From PALSA-612 sp963776735 (GTDB lineage Bacteria > Actinomycetota > Thermoleophilia > Gaiellales > Gaiellaceae), in NCBI GenBank assembly GCA_963776735.1, contig CAVZNV010000022.1, forward strand, positions 124,001-188,000: a DNA stretch of 64,000 bases. Direction: 5' to 3'. Position 1 is the stretch's first letter. Each line of letters opens with the position of its first letter. The notes below the pieces were generated by a model that was not told the origin of the DNA, did no database searches, and worked only from the letters and a program-made list of their open reading frames with translations. A program made the position numbers and the translations under genes. This document shows, piece after piece, positions 8,493-17,123 of the stretch.

Positions 8493-8962
8493 GGCGCGTC
8501 GAGAAAGGCGCAGGGCCGCGGGTCGCCGGGGAGCGGTGACGGGCCGAGCTTCGTCACGACCCGGCTGCCGCCGCTGATCCCGACCTCGCTGCCGACGGGC
8601 GGCGGCTGGCCTGCACGGCTGAGGAGCGCGTAGCCGGACGGGTTCCAGACGAACAGCACGTAGCCGCGCTCGGCTGCGTCCGGCTCCTCCTCGGCCGGGC
8701 TCAGCTCGGCCTCGGCCTCGGCAACTCGCGTGCGCAGCAGGTCGATGCCGCGCGCGTCGTTCTCCATTTCCGCGGTCGCCGCCGCTGCGGCCTGCTCTTC
8801 GAGCAGCCACTCGAGCTGGGACGGCGTCAGCCAGCCCCGCTCGACGAGCACCTCGCCGAGCCTGGCGCCGGTCGAGAGGTGCTCCGCCAGAGCGAGCTCG
8901 AGCTGCTCTTCGTTCAGTAGCCCGTACTCGAGAACCATCTCCCCCAAGCGCTTCGCCTCCAC
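8489..8962 (-). CDS. Conserved protein with GspE/MshEN-like N-terminal repeats
   Basis: The 157-aa protein has two copies of a helical motif resembling the N-terminal domain of type II secretion/type IV pilus ATPases: RLGEMVLEYGLLNEEQLELAL (first copy, about 5-25) and RLGEVLVERGWLTPSQLEWLL (second copy, about 34-54). An acidic linker follows, then a small beta-rich domain around GYVLFVWNPSGYALL. No ATPase domain is present, so it is a stand-alone module, perhaps a cyclic-nucleotide-binding or regulatory subunit. GTG start lies 6 nt after a GATACT hexamer. Function unknown. Confidence 0.75.
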   Translation of the reverse strand: MEAKRLGEMVLEYGLLNEEQLELALAEHLSTGARLGEVLVERGWLTPSQLEWLLEEQAAAAATAEMENDARGIDLLRTRVAEAEAELSPAEEEPDAAERGYVLFVWNPSGYALLSRAGQPPPVGSEVGISGGSRVVTKLGPSPLPGDPRPCAFLDAP

Positions 8963-9011
8963 CGTTTCAGTATCGCGACTCTAGCGCCGGCCTTGAGTAG
9001 CATCTTCTTCG

Positions 9012-9641
9012 GTGGCGACGATCTCCGGAATCTCGACCGAAGCCGAGCTCCGCGAGCTGATCGGGGCGCCGAACGACCTCGTCGTCACCAAGATCGCGGC
9101 CCGGCTCAACCAGCTGACGAGACAGTTCGTCGAGCGCTCGCCCTTCATGTGCCTGGCGACCTCGGCACCGGACGGCAGCTGCGACGTCAGCCCGCGCGGC
9201 GACCCGGCCGGCTTCGTCCGCATCCTCGACGAGCGGACCGTATTGATCCCCGATCGTCCGGGAAACCGGCTCGCCGACTCGCTCCGCAACATCCTGGCGA
9301 ACCCGCACGTCGGGCTGCTTTTCATGATCCCGGGCGTCGACGACACGTTCCGGATCAACGGGCGGGCGACGCTCGTGACCGACGAGGAGCTGCTCGCCCC
9401 GAGCGTCGTCGACGGCAAGGCCCCGAAGCTCGGGATCCTCGTCGAGATCGACGAGTGCTACACGCAGTGCTCGAAGGCACTGATCCGCTCCGACCTGTGG
9501 AACCCCGAGCGGCACATCGAGCGCTCGGAGTTGCCGACGTCGGGCGAGATCATGCGCGCGGTCCGAGAGGACGAGTTCGACGCCGAGCAGTACGACCGCG
9601 AGCGGGCCGAGCGGTACGCACGCCGCGAAGGTCTGTACTAG
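9012..9641 (+). CDS. PPOX-class flavoprotein, MSMEG_1061 type
   Basis: FMN-binding split-barrel protein of the pyridoxamine 5'-phosphate oxidase superfamily. The 209-aa product has the domain core FMCLATSAPDGSCDVSPRGD, the IPDRPGNRLADSL segment and a C-terminal region with EIDECYTQCSKALIRS, a combination recognised from the mycobacterial MSMEG_1061 family. Substrate unknown. GTG start 8 nt after TAGCAT suggests a leaderless message. Its TAG stop overlaps that of the convergent response-regulator-like gene in CTAG 9638-9641. Confidence 0.85.
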   Translation: MATISGISTEAELRELIGAPNDLVVTKIAARLNQLTRQFVERSPFMCLATSAPDGSCDVSPRGDPAGFVRILDERTVLIPDRPGNRLADSLRNILANPHVGLLFMIPGVDDTFRINGRATLVTDEELLAPSVVDGKAPKLGILVEIDECYTQCSKALIRSDLWNPERHIERSELPTSGEIMRAVREDEFDAEQYDRERAERYARREGLY

Positions 9642-10321
9642 CCGGGCAGCATCAGCCGGTAGCCGAGGCCCCACGCGTTGATCACGTACGGCGTGTCGGT
9701 CGCTTCGGCCAGGCGGCGGCGCAGACGCGACGCGTGTGAGTCGAGCGTGCGGGTACGGCCGATCGAGCGATAGCCCCACACGTCCCGGAGCAACTCGTCC
9801 TTCGGGAACACGCGCGTGGGGTCCGAGGCCAGCTTCGCCAGCAGGTCGAACTGCTTCACGGGCAGCGGCAGGACCCGCCCGGCGATCGTGACGCAGCGCG
9901 TCGAGCGGTCGACGATCAGCTCGCCGGCCTCGAGCACCAGCCCCGGCTCCGGCGCGACGCGGCGCAGCACCGCGCGGATCCGGGCGAGCAGCTCGTCATA
10001 GAGGAACGGCCGCCCGACGAAGTCGTCGGCTCCGCGATCGAACGCGCGCACGCGGTCGACGGCGTCCGCCTCCTCGGCACCCAGCACGATCACCGGCACG
10101 TCGCGGTTCCACGACCGCCCCGGCTCGCCCTCGCGAAGACGACGGCACACGTCGAGCTCGCCGCCGAGAAGGACGAGAGCCGGCTTCACCCGCTCGGCGA
10201 GCGAGAGGGCGTCCTCGCCGTCGGCGGTGCGCAGGACCGCGAAGCCGTCCTCGGCGAGGTGTCGCTCCAGGAAGACGCCGGTGGCCGGCTCGGGTTCCGC
10301 GATCAGCAGCGCGCACGACAT
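9638..10321 (-). CDS. OmpR/PhoB-type response regulator lacking the phosphorylation site
   Basis: The 227-aa protein has a receiver-like domain (1-125) and a clear winged-helix DNA-binding domain (130-227, with RVLPLPVKQFDLLAKLAS and SHASRLRRRL). The receiver is degenerate: the acidic pair is EP instead of ED (residues 9-10), the phospho-acceptor position is Gly53 (LLGGELD), and the conserved KPF lysine is Arg (VGRPF). It therefore probably acts without phosphorylation. No histidine kinase is adjacent. ATG lies 6 nt after a TACCGT hexamer. Confidence 0.88.
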   Translation of the reverse strand: MSCALLIAEPEPATGVFLERHLAEDGFAVLRTADGEDALSLAERVKPALVLLGGELDVCRRLREGEPGRSWNRDVPVIVLGAEEADAVDRVRAFDRGADDFVGRPFLYDELLARIRAVLRRVAPEPGLVLEAGELIVDRSTRCVTIAGRVLPLPVKQFDLLAKLASDPTRVFPKDELLRDVWGYRSIGRTRTLDSHASRLRRRLAEATDTPYVINAWGLGYRLMLPG

Positions 10322-10389
10322 GAGCCGACGGTAGCCGCGGCTCGGAAGCCCGTCCAGATGTCCTTTCGCGCAGCTTTGTGACGATCTCT

Positions 10390-12069
10390 CTACAGCCGTC
10401 CGGAGCGGACCACGCCCCAGAGGAGCCACGCGCCGAGCAGGCCGGAGAGCACGAATCCGACGACCGAGACGACGTGCAAGCCGAACACGTGCGGGCCGCC
10501 TTTTGCGAAGACACCGATGAGGCTCGACCCGATCAGGCCGCCGGCCGCGACGAGCGCGATCACGAGCCGGTTGAAGCCCTGCTCGATCCGCGGCATGAAC
10601 TCGTCCAGGCCCTTGTGCACGAAGCCGACCTCGATCTGCCCTTCGCGGACCTGCTCGAGGAAGTCGTGCCACTGGTACGGCGCCTCCCGCAGCACACGGA
10701 AGAGCGACGTCGCCTCCTTCTGGGCGTCGCGCGCGAGGCGTTGCGGCGTCAGGCGTTGGAGGACGAGGTCGCGCGCATACGGCTTCGCCACCTCGAAGAC
10801 GTTGAAGTCCGGGTAAAGCTCGACACCGACGGCGCCGAGCGTCGCGATCGCCTTGTCCAGGAGCAGAAACCGCGACGGCAGCTGCAGGTTCATCGCGTAG
10901 ATCAGCGCAAAGCCCTCGCGGATCAGCTGCATCGGGTCGATCTCTGAGAGCCGCGCGCCGTAGTAGCGGTCGTACAGCTCGCGGATGTACCCGACGAACT
11001 CGTCCTCGCGCGACTTGTCGTACCGCACGCCGAGGTCGCCGAGCCGCTTCGGCAGCGCCTCCACGTTCTCGTTCGCGGCGTCGATGAAGAGCCGCGTCAG
11101 CTTCGACATGTCGTCGTCGGACAGCTTTCCGGAGAGACCGAAGTCGACGAGGCCGATCCGCTCTGGACTGCCGAGGACGAGCACGTTCGCCGGGTGCGGG
11201 TCGCCGTGGAAGAAGCCGTGGCGAAAGATCATCGTCATCCAGGCCTCGGTCATCAGATACGCGAGGCGACGGCGCTCCTCAACCGTGTATTCCTCTCCGG
11301 CCACGTCCTGTACCTGCATGCCCTCGAGGTACTCGAGCGTGAGCACGCGGGCGCGCGTGTAGCTCCAGATCACGCGCGGGATGCGGACGTGCGGGTGCCC
11401 GGCGAAGTTGCGGTGGAACGTCTGCGCGTTCCGGGCCTCGTTGCGGTAGTCGAGCTCCTGGCGGATCGAGCGGGCGAACTCGTCCACGAGCCCGCGGGCG
11501 TCGACGAAGTCGAGGGCGCGGACGCGTTCCTTCGTGATCTTCGCTGCCTGATAGAGCAGCGAAAGGTCGGCCTCGATCTGTCTCGGCGCGTTCGGCCGCT
11601 GCACCTTCACGGCGACGCGCCGGCCGTTCGGAAGCAACGCTTCGTGCACCTGGCCGATCGACGCGGCGGCGACCGGCGTCCGGTTGAACTCGACGAAGAG
11701 CTTCTCGATCGGCAGGTCGAGCTCGCTCTCGACCACTTCCTCGACCTGCTCGTACGGAAACGGCGTGACGTCGTCCTGCAGCTTCCGGAGCTCGAGGACG
11801 ATGTCCGGCGGGACGACGTCCGGACGGGTCGAGAGCAACTGGCCGAACTTGACGAACGTCGGGCCGAGCTCGTCGAACATCTCCCGCAGGTGCTGGCCGC
11901 GGTGCGAGCGGTCTGCGTCGACGGGCACGACCTTCGTGCCCCACGGCAGCAGGTCGTTCAGCCGGTGGCGTGCGAAGAAGTAGCCGAAGCCGTGCTTGAC
12001 CGCGACCTGGGCGATCTCCGAGATCCGCCCGAGATTGCGCGTGCGCTTCCGCCCGGCAGGAGTGGCCAC
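10390..12069 (-). CDS. ABC1/UbiB/AarF-family atypical kinase
   Basis: Protein-kinase-like ATPase of the UbiB/ADCK family, implicated elsewhere in isoprenoid-lipid or quinone metabolism at membranes. The 559-aa product has KxGQ (KFGQ, 74-77), the Ala-rich loop AAASIGQVH (about 134-142), the invariant lysine in VAVKVQRP, HGDPHPANV (catalytic loop) and VDFG (metal-binding). The C-terminus has two hydrophobic helices (LVIALVAAGGLIGSSLIGVF and the VVSVVGFVLSGLLGAW segment). GTG start. It follows the small coiled-coil gene at 12115 by 45 bp. Confidence 0.92.
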   Translation of the reverse strand: MATPAGRKRTRNLGRISEIAQVAVKHGFGYFFARHRLNDLLPWGTKVVPVDADRSHRGQHLREMFDELGPTFVKFGQLLSTRPDVVPPDIVLELRKLQDDVTPFPYEQVEEVVESELDLPIEKLFVEFNRTPVAAASIGQVHEALLPNGRRVAVKVQRPNAPRQIEADLSLLYQAAKITKERVRALDFVDARGLVDEFARSIRQELDYRNEARNAQTFHRNFAGHPHVRIPRVIWSYTRARVLTLEYLEGMQVQDVAGEEYTVEERRRLAYLMTEAWMTMIFRHGFFHGDPHPANVLVLGSPERIGLVDFGLSGKLSDDDMSKLTRLFIDAANENVEALPKRLGDLGVRYDKSREDEFVGYIRELYDRYYGARLSEIDPMQLIREGFALIYAMNLQLPSRFLLLDKAIATLGAVGVELYPDFNVFEVAKPYARDLVLQRLTPQRLARDAQKEATSLFRVLREAPYQWHDFLEQVREGQIEVGFVHKGLDEFMPRIEQGFNRLVIALVAAGGLIGSSLIGVFAKGGPHVFGLHVVSVVGFVLSGLLGAWLLWGVVRSGRL

Positions 12070-12114
12070 GTCCTCAGTGTTGCACGCAAATGCAGGAAGT
12101 TCCTGCTTGTGGAG

Positions 12115-12489
12115 CTAATCCTTGCGCGGAGCGGGCTGCGGCGACTCGATGCGGCTCTCCGCGAGCCGCAGCCGGTGCTCGAGCTGCGCGACCCGTAGCT
12201 CGAGCTCGTCGTACGCCTCGCGGGTGACGAGACCGAGCTGGTCGAAGAGCGTCTGGAAGTTCTCACCGGCCCGCTCGGTGAGCCGCGTCGCGTCGCCGCG
12301 CCAGCGGACCATCGCCTCTTCGATCGCCTGGCGCACCTCGTCGCGGCGAAGGTCGCCCCTGTCGGCGAGATCCCTGGCGAGCTGGTCGGCCCGGTCGGCG
12401 CTCAGTGCGACGGCACCGACCCCTGCGAGGGCCAACCGCTCGACCAGCTCACGGACGGAGGCCGCGTCCTGGCCGGCCGGCTCGGACAT
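12115..12489 (-). CDS. Small coiled-coil protein of unknown function
   Basis: The 124-aa, charged, entirely helical protein has its longest coiled coil at the C-terminus (AYDELELRVAQLEHRLRLAE). No membrane segment is seen. Shape and size recall phasin-like proteins, but no diagnostic motif supports that. The ATG overlaps the secDF stop (TGATG), and the UbiB-like gene follows by 45 bp, so it is probably co-transcribed with both. Confidence 0.65.
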   Translation of the reverse strand: MSEPAGQDAASVRELVERLALAGVGAVALSADRADQLARDLADRGDLRRDEVRQAIEEAMVRWRGDATRLTERAGENFQTLFDQLGLVTREAYDELELRVAQLEHRLRLAESRIESPQPAPRKD

Positions 12490-15269
12490 CAGCGCCTGCC
12501 GTGCGGACGCGTCGAGCGGCGCTGTCGCCGTCGCTCGCGCTTCTGCTGCGAGCGCGACGCGGCGCCGTCGCCGGGCGGCGCGACACCTGCGCCGGCGACC
12601 GCGGGTTCGGGCTCCTCGACGCCGTCGACGTCACCGTCGATGTCCACGGCCGCGGCCGCAGCAGCCGCGGCGGGTGCGGGCACGGCCATCCGCCCGCCGA
12701 CGCCCTTCTCGATCACGTCGGTGCCGAGGCGGCGGCGGTACTCGGGCTCGCGCTCCTTGAAGATCGTCAGCAGCGGCGCCGCGATGAAGATCGATGAGTA
12801 GGCACCGGAGAGGATGCCGATCATCAGCGCGAAGGCGAAGTCCTTCAGCTCGGCGCCGCCGAAGATCAGCAGCGAGCCGATCGGGAGCAGCGTGATGAAC
12901 GTCGTGGCCAGCGAACGGCGGATCGTCTCCCACAGCGAGACGTTCGCGATCGTCGCGTACGACGCGCGCCGCATGATCGGGACGTTCTCCCTGATGCGGT
13001 CGAAGATGATGATCGTGTCGTAGATCGAGTACCCGAGCACGGTTAACACGGCGGCCACGGTGGCCGTCGACACCTCCCGCTGCGAGATCGAGTAGACGCC
13101 GATCGTGATCAGGATGTCGTGCCCGAGAGCGACCATCACCGGCACCGAGTACTTCCAGTCGAACCGCAGCGCGATGTAGGCCGCGATCAGGAGCAGCGAG
13201 ACGACGATCGCGAGGATCGCCGAGTTCTCGACCTGGCTCGAGAAGCTTGCCGAGACGCTCTTCAAGTCGGGCGTCCCCGTCACGCCGAGCTTCTGCTTCA
13301 GCAGCTGGTTGAACCTCGTGTTCTCGGCGAGCGTGGTCGTCTTCATCCGCACCTGGAACTTCTCGTACGTACTGCTGCCCTTCGGTACGGGGTTGCCCTG
13401 GCCCTGCACCTCGGCGTCCGGACGGCCGATCTGACCCGCGACGTTCGCGATCGTCCCGGTCGACTCCGGTTTGGGCGTGACGAAGCTGATCTGGGTGCCG
13501 CCCTTGAAGTCGATGCCGAGGTTCAGGCCCTGGACGGCGATCGAGATGACGCCCGCGAGGATGATCCCGCCCGAGATCGCGAACCACGTCCGGCGCTTGC
13601 CCATGAAATCGATCTGCAGGAACTTGCCGTGCTGTGCGTGCTCGGCGCCGATGAAGCGCGGGTTCGCGAACCAGCGGAAGCCGCTCAGGAGACCGAGCAT
13701 CGCCCGCGTCGCCACGACGGCCGTGACCAGCGAGATCACGGTGCCGATCAGAAGCATCAGCGCGAAGCCCTTCACCTGCGCCGTCGCGACCGCGAACAGC
13801 ACCAGCGCCGTGATCACCGTGACCACGTTCGCGTCGACGATCGTGTGGAAGCCCTTCTGGTAGCCGGTCGCGACCGCGGCGCGCACGCTCTTCCCGGACC
13901 GCACCTCTTCCTTGATGCGTTCGAAGATGACGACGTTCGCGTCGGCCGCGACGCCAATTGTCAGGATCAGTCCCGCGAAGCCCGGCAGCGTCACCGTCAC
14001 GTTCAGGAGCAGCACCGCCGCGTAGAGGAAGACCGCGTAGATCGCGAGGCCGGCGACCGCGACCAGGCCGAGGAAGCGGTAGAGGACGAGCAGGAACAGC
14101 GCGACGATCAGCAGCGCGATGATCGCGGCCGTCTTCGCCTGGTTCAGTGAGTCCTTGCCGAGGGTCGCGGAGACGTTCGTCTCCTCGACCTGCTTGAACG
14201 GGATGGGCAGGGCGCCGTACTTGAGCACGAGCGCGAGGTTGGTCGCCTCGGTCTGCGTCACGCCGGTGATCTCGCCGCCGCCCGAGATGCCGCCGGCGAG
14301 CGTCCCGTCGGTGTAGTCGATCTGCGGGAACGACTTGATGTCGTCGTCGAGCACGATCGCGAAGTGCTGTGCACACGGAGGCTGGTCCTGCGCACACGCC
14401 CCGGTGTTGCTCGCGTTCAGCTTCCCGCGCTCGTAGAGCTTCGCCGTGACGTGCTGGAAGACGCTGTCGCCGTGGCTGTGGAACGACAGCCTGACGACCG
14501 GCTGGTTGTTCGTGTCGAAGTCCGCGCTGATGCCGCCCGAGTTCAAGTCCTTCCCTGTCAGCTCCGGCGGCCTGTCGAACAGGTAGAAGCTCCTCGTCGA
14601 CGGGTCGCCGCTGCCGCCCGGACAGAGCACCGTCTGCGTCTCGGTCGGCCCGCCGCACGTGACGATCGTCATGCCTTTGGGCAACCCGAAGATCCGGTCG
14701 CCCTTCTTCGCCTTCGGGAGGTCTGCCTTGTTGAACTCAGGGCCGGCGATCAGATTCTTCTTCGGTCCATAGAGGTACCACTGGCTCACGGGGCTGCCCT
14801 TGGCCACGAGCCCCTGTACCGGCGCCAGCACCCCGTAGCGCGTCTTGATCGGCTGGACGTTGCCCTCCGCATCGACCGAGACGCCTGCCTTGAGGTCGCC
14901 CTCGAGGTCGTAGAGCTGGAGCTGCGCGGTCTGGCCGATGATCTGCGCGGCCTTCTGCGGATCGTGGACGCCGGCGAGCTGGATCACGATCTGGTTCGGG
15001 AGCTGCTTGCGGATCTCGGGCTCCGTGACGCCGATGCCGTTGATGCGCTGCTCCATGATCGACACGGCCGTATCGAGGTCGGACGACGTGGGCGCCGGGT
15101 GCCCGGGAATCTTCTGCGCCTGGAGCACCACCTCGAGGCCGCCCTTCAGGTCGAGACCGAGAGTCGGGTGCTTCTGGGCAGGCGAGCCTGGGATCTCGAT
15201 CAGCAACGCGCCAACGAGGGCGGCGACGATGACGAGCAGGAGGATGATGTATTTCCGGCGTTCGCGCAC
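12489..15269 (-). CDS. secDF: Protein translocase SecDF (fused SecD and SecF)
   Basis: Proton-driven Sec accessory subunits in one 926-aa chain. The first half is SecD-like: N-terminal membrane helix, large extracytoplasmic region starting LGLDLKGGLEVVLQAQ, and a transmembrane bundle including GVAADANVVIFERIKEE. The second half is SecF-like: LGIDFKGGTQISFV, its own periplasmic loop, and the bundle with LGYSIYDTIIIFDRIREN. The last 70 residues are an Ala-rich, then Arg-rich cytoplasmic tail. Most actinobacteria have separate secD and secF genes. It follows yajC by 18 bp. Confidence 0.95.
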   Translation of the reverse strand: MRERRKYIILLLVIVAALVGALLIEIPGSPAQKHPTLGLDLKGGLEVVLQAQKIPGHPAPTSSDLDTAVSIMEQRINGIGVTEPEIRKQLPNQIVIQLAGVHDPQKAAQIIGQTAQLQLYDLEGDLKAGVSVDAEGNVQPIKTRYGVLAPVQGLVAKGSPVSQWYLYGPKKNLIAGPEFNKADLPKAKKGDRIFGLPKGMTIVTCGGPTETQTVLCPGGSGDPSTRSFYLFDRPPELTGKDLNSGGISADFDTNNQPVVRLSFHSHGDSVFQHVTAKLYERGKLNASNTGACAQDQPPCAQHFAIVLDDDIKSFPQIDYTDGTLAGGISGGGEITGVTQTEATNLALVLKYGALPIPFKQVEETNVSATLGKDSLNQAKTAAIIALLIVALFLLVLYRFLGLVAVAGLAIYAVFLYAAVLLLNVTVTLPGFAGLILTIGVAADANVVIFERIKEEVRSGKSVRAAVATGYQKGFHTIVDANVVTVITALVLFAVATAQVKGFALMLLIGTVISLVTAVVATRAMLGLLSGFRWFANPRFIGAEHAQHGKFLQIDFMGKRRTWFAISGGIILAGVISIAVQGLNLGIDFKGGTQISFVTPKPESTGTIANVAGQIGRPDAEVQGQGNPVPKGSSTYEKFQVRMKTTTLAENTRFNQLLKQKLGVTGTPDLKSVSASFSSQVENSAILAIVVSLLLIAAYIALRFDWKYSVPVMVALGHDILITIGVYSISQREVSTATVAAVLTVLGYSIYDTIIIFDRIRENVPIMRRASYATIANVSLWETIRRSLATTFITLLPIGSLLIFGGAELKDFAFALMIGILSGAYSSIFIAAPLLTIFKEREPEYRRRLGTDVIEKGVGGRMAVPAPAAAAAAAAVDIDGDVDGVEEPEPAVAGAGVAPPGDGAASRSQQKRERRRQRRSTRPHGRR

Positions 15270-15287
15270 GAGCGGGCTTCGGCCAGA

Positions 15288-15596
15288 TTACCCTGCGGTC
15301 ACGTCGTCTGGTTCATCGGCGGTTTCGTCGATCGTGGTCACCGCGGCAACCGCCCGCCGGTCGAGGCGAACCTCGACGCCGGGCGCGATTTCGACCATCA
15401 GCTCGTCGTCCTCGACCGCCCGGACAGTGCCGTGCATCCCTCCGGCCGTGATGATCTCGTCGCCCGGCTGGAGCAGCTCGACCAGGCGGAGCAGATCCTC
15501 GACCTGCCGGCGCTGGCGGCGGCGCTGCGGCACGACCCAGACGAACCAGAACAGGACGAGCAGCGCGATGAGGACGAGGACGACGACGATGGACAC
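15288..15596 (-). CDS. yajC: Preprotein translocase subunit YajC
   Basis: Single-span membrane partner of SecDF. The 102-aa product has a membrane helix at about 2-22, then VPQRRRQRRQVEDLL and the soluble domain with LQPGDEIITAGGMHGTVRAV, the family signature. It sits between tgt (10 bp upstream) and secDF (18 bp downstream), the common tgt-yajC-secD order. Confidence 0.95.
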   Translation of the reverse strand: MSIVVVLVLIALLVLFWFVWVVPQRRRQRRQVEDLLRLVELLQPGDEIITAGGMHGTVRAVEDDELMVEIAPGVEVRLDRRAVAAVTTIDETADEPDDVTAG

Positions 15597-15606
15597 GGGT
15601 GGGGCC

Positions 15607-16794
15607 TCAGCCGGTAGGGGCGAGACGCTCCTCGGCCTCGCGCTTGAAGTCTGCCAGCCGTCCGGTCTCGATCGCCTCGCGAGCGCTGTCGGTCAGACGC
15701 AGCAGGAAGCGGAGGTTGTGCAGCGTCAGCAGGCGCAGGCCGAGGATCTCCTGCTGGGTGACGAGGTGGCGAACGTACGCGCGCGAGAACCGCGAGCACG
15801 CCGGGCAGTCGCAGCCGTCCTCGAGCGGCGCCTCGTCGCGGGCGAACCGCGCGTTGCGCAGGTTGAGCCTGCCCTCCCACGTGAGCGCGGAGCCGGTGCG
15901 GCCCGTGCGGGTCGGCAAGACGCAGTCGAACATGTCGATACCCCGCTCGACGACGTCGAGGATGCCGAGCGGGTCTCCGATGCCCATGAAGTAGCGGGGC
16001 CTGTCGGCCGGGAGCAGCGGCGCCGTCTCGGCGACCGTCTCGAGCATCGCGTCCCGGCTCTCTCCTACGCTGAGGCCGCCGAGCGCGTGGCCGTCGAAGC
16101 CGATCGCGACGATCTCCTCGACCGACCGCCGGCGGAGCGCGATGTCGGTGCCGCCCTGGGCGATGCCGAACAGGAGCTGGCCGTCGGCGCGCGGTGCGGC
16201 GGCCTGCCGGCGCGCCCAGGCGGTGGTCAACTCGACGGCCCGTACGGCGTCGGCGGAGGTCGCGTCGGAGGGCGGGCAGACGTCGAGACACATCGCGATG
16301 TCGGAGCCGAGCTGCGCCTGGACCGCCGCCACGGACTCGGGCGTGAACCGTGCCGCCTCGCCGTCGTAGACCGAGCGGAAGGTGACGCCGTCCTCGTCGC
16401 AGGAAAGCAGCGTGTCGCGGAGCGAGAAGACCTGGAAGCCACCCGAGTCGGTGAGGATCGGCCCCTCCCAGCCCATGAAGCGGTGCAAACCGCCGAGGGC
16501 GGCGATCGTCGCCGCACCCGGCCGGAAGTTGAGGTGGTACGTGTTGCCGAGGACGATCTGCGCCCCGAGCGCGCGAAGCTCGCCCGGATCGACCGCCTTC
16601 ACGGTCGCCTTCGTCCCGACGGGCATGAACACGGGCGTCCGCACCTCGCCGTGCGCCGTCCGCAGCACCCCGGCCCGCGCCGCCCCGTCGGTCGCGGTCA
16701 GCTCGAAGTGCCCAACCGCCCCCAGGGGATCCCCGGCGACCCCTGAGGGCAGCGTAGCCGGGATTTCCGCACCTGTCTGTGCCGGATTCGTCAC
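15607..16794 (-). CDS. tgt: tRNA-guanine transglycosylase (queuine/preQ1) Tgt
   Basis: Exchanges G34 of GUN-anticodon tRNAs for preQ1 in queuosine synthesis. The 395-aa product has MPVGTKATVKAV, the substrate-binding DSGGFQVFSL motif, the GLSVGE segment, the nucleophile region CVLPTRTGR, and the zinc site CDCPACSRFSRAY with a downstream His. The GTG at 16794 overlaps the stop of the small upstream gene (GTGA) and gives the family length; the ORF extends further upstream without Tgt-like sequence. Confidence 0.95.
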   Translation of the reverse strand: MTNPAQTGAEIPATLPSGVAGDPLGAVGHFELTATDGAARAGVLRTAHGEVRTPVFMPVGTKATVKAVDPGELRALGAQIVLGNTYHLNFRPGAATIAALGGLHRFMGWEGPILTDSGGFQVFSLRDTLLSCDEDGVTFRSVYDGEAARFTPESVAAVQAQLGSDIAMCLDVCPPSDATSADAVRAVELTTAWARRQAAAPRADGQLLFGIAQGGTDIALRRRSVEEIVAIGFDGHALGGLSVGESRDAMLETVAETAPLLPADRPRYFMGIGDPLGILDVVERGIDMFDCVLPTRTGRTGSALTWEGRLNLRNARFARDEAPLEDGCDCPACSRFSRAYVRHLVTQQEILGLRLLTLHNLRFLLRLTDSAREAIETGRLADFKREAEERLAPTG

Positions 16795-17123
16795 GATTTC
16801 GTGTCGTCGTCCGGAGCTGCGGCGCCCGTCACGACGGACTGCGCGGCGAACCAGTCGAGGATCGCCTCCGCGGCCGCGCGGTCGGCTTCGGGATCGGCGG
16901 AGGCGTTCAGGTCGTCGGCTCGGATGCGCCCGAGCTCCGACGCGAGCGCCCGCGAGGGCGCGTTGCTCCCCAGCAGCGTCGCGACGCGCTCGGCCGGACG
17001 CACGCACGCCTCCTCGGGCGCATCGTGCAGCGGCGGCCATTCGGCGCGCAGCACGGCGCGCAACTCGGCCTCGCCGCCGTGGTGCCAGAACGCCCGCCAT
17101 TCGCTTGCGCTGCGCGGTCTCAC
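16791..17123 (-). CDS. Small conserved hypothetical protein between queA and tgt
   Basis: The 110-aa helical protein (MRPRSASEWRAFWHHGGEAE...) has no recognised motif. It is probably a real gene because it is held by a 4-nt overlap with queA upstream (ATGA) and a GTGA overlap with tgt downstream, inside a queuosine operon. Trp-rich N-terminal part, Ala/Asp-rich C-terminal part. Function unknown. Confidence 0.65.
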   Translation of the reverse strand: MRPRSASEWRAFWHHGGEAELRAVLRAEWPPLHDAPEEACVRPAERVATLLGSNAPSRALASELGRIRADDLNASADPEADRAAAEAILDWFAAQSVVTGAAAPDDDTKS

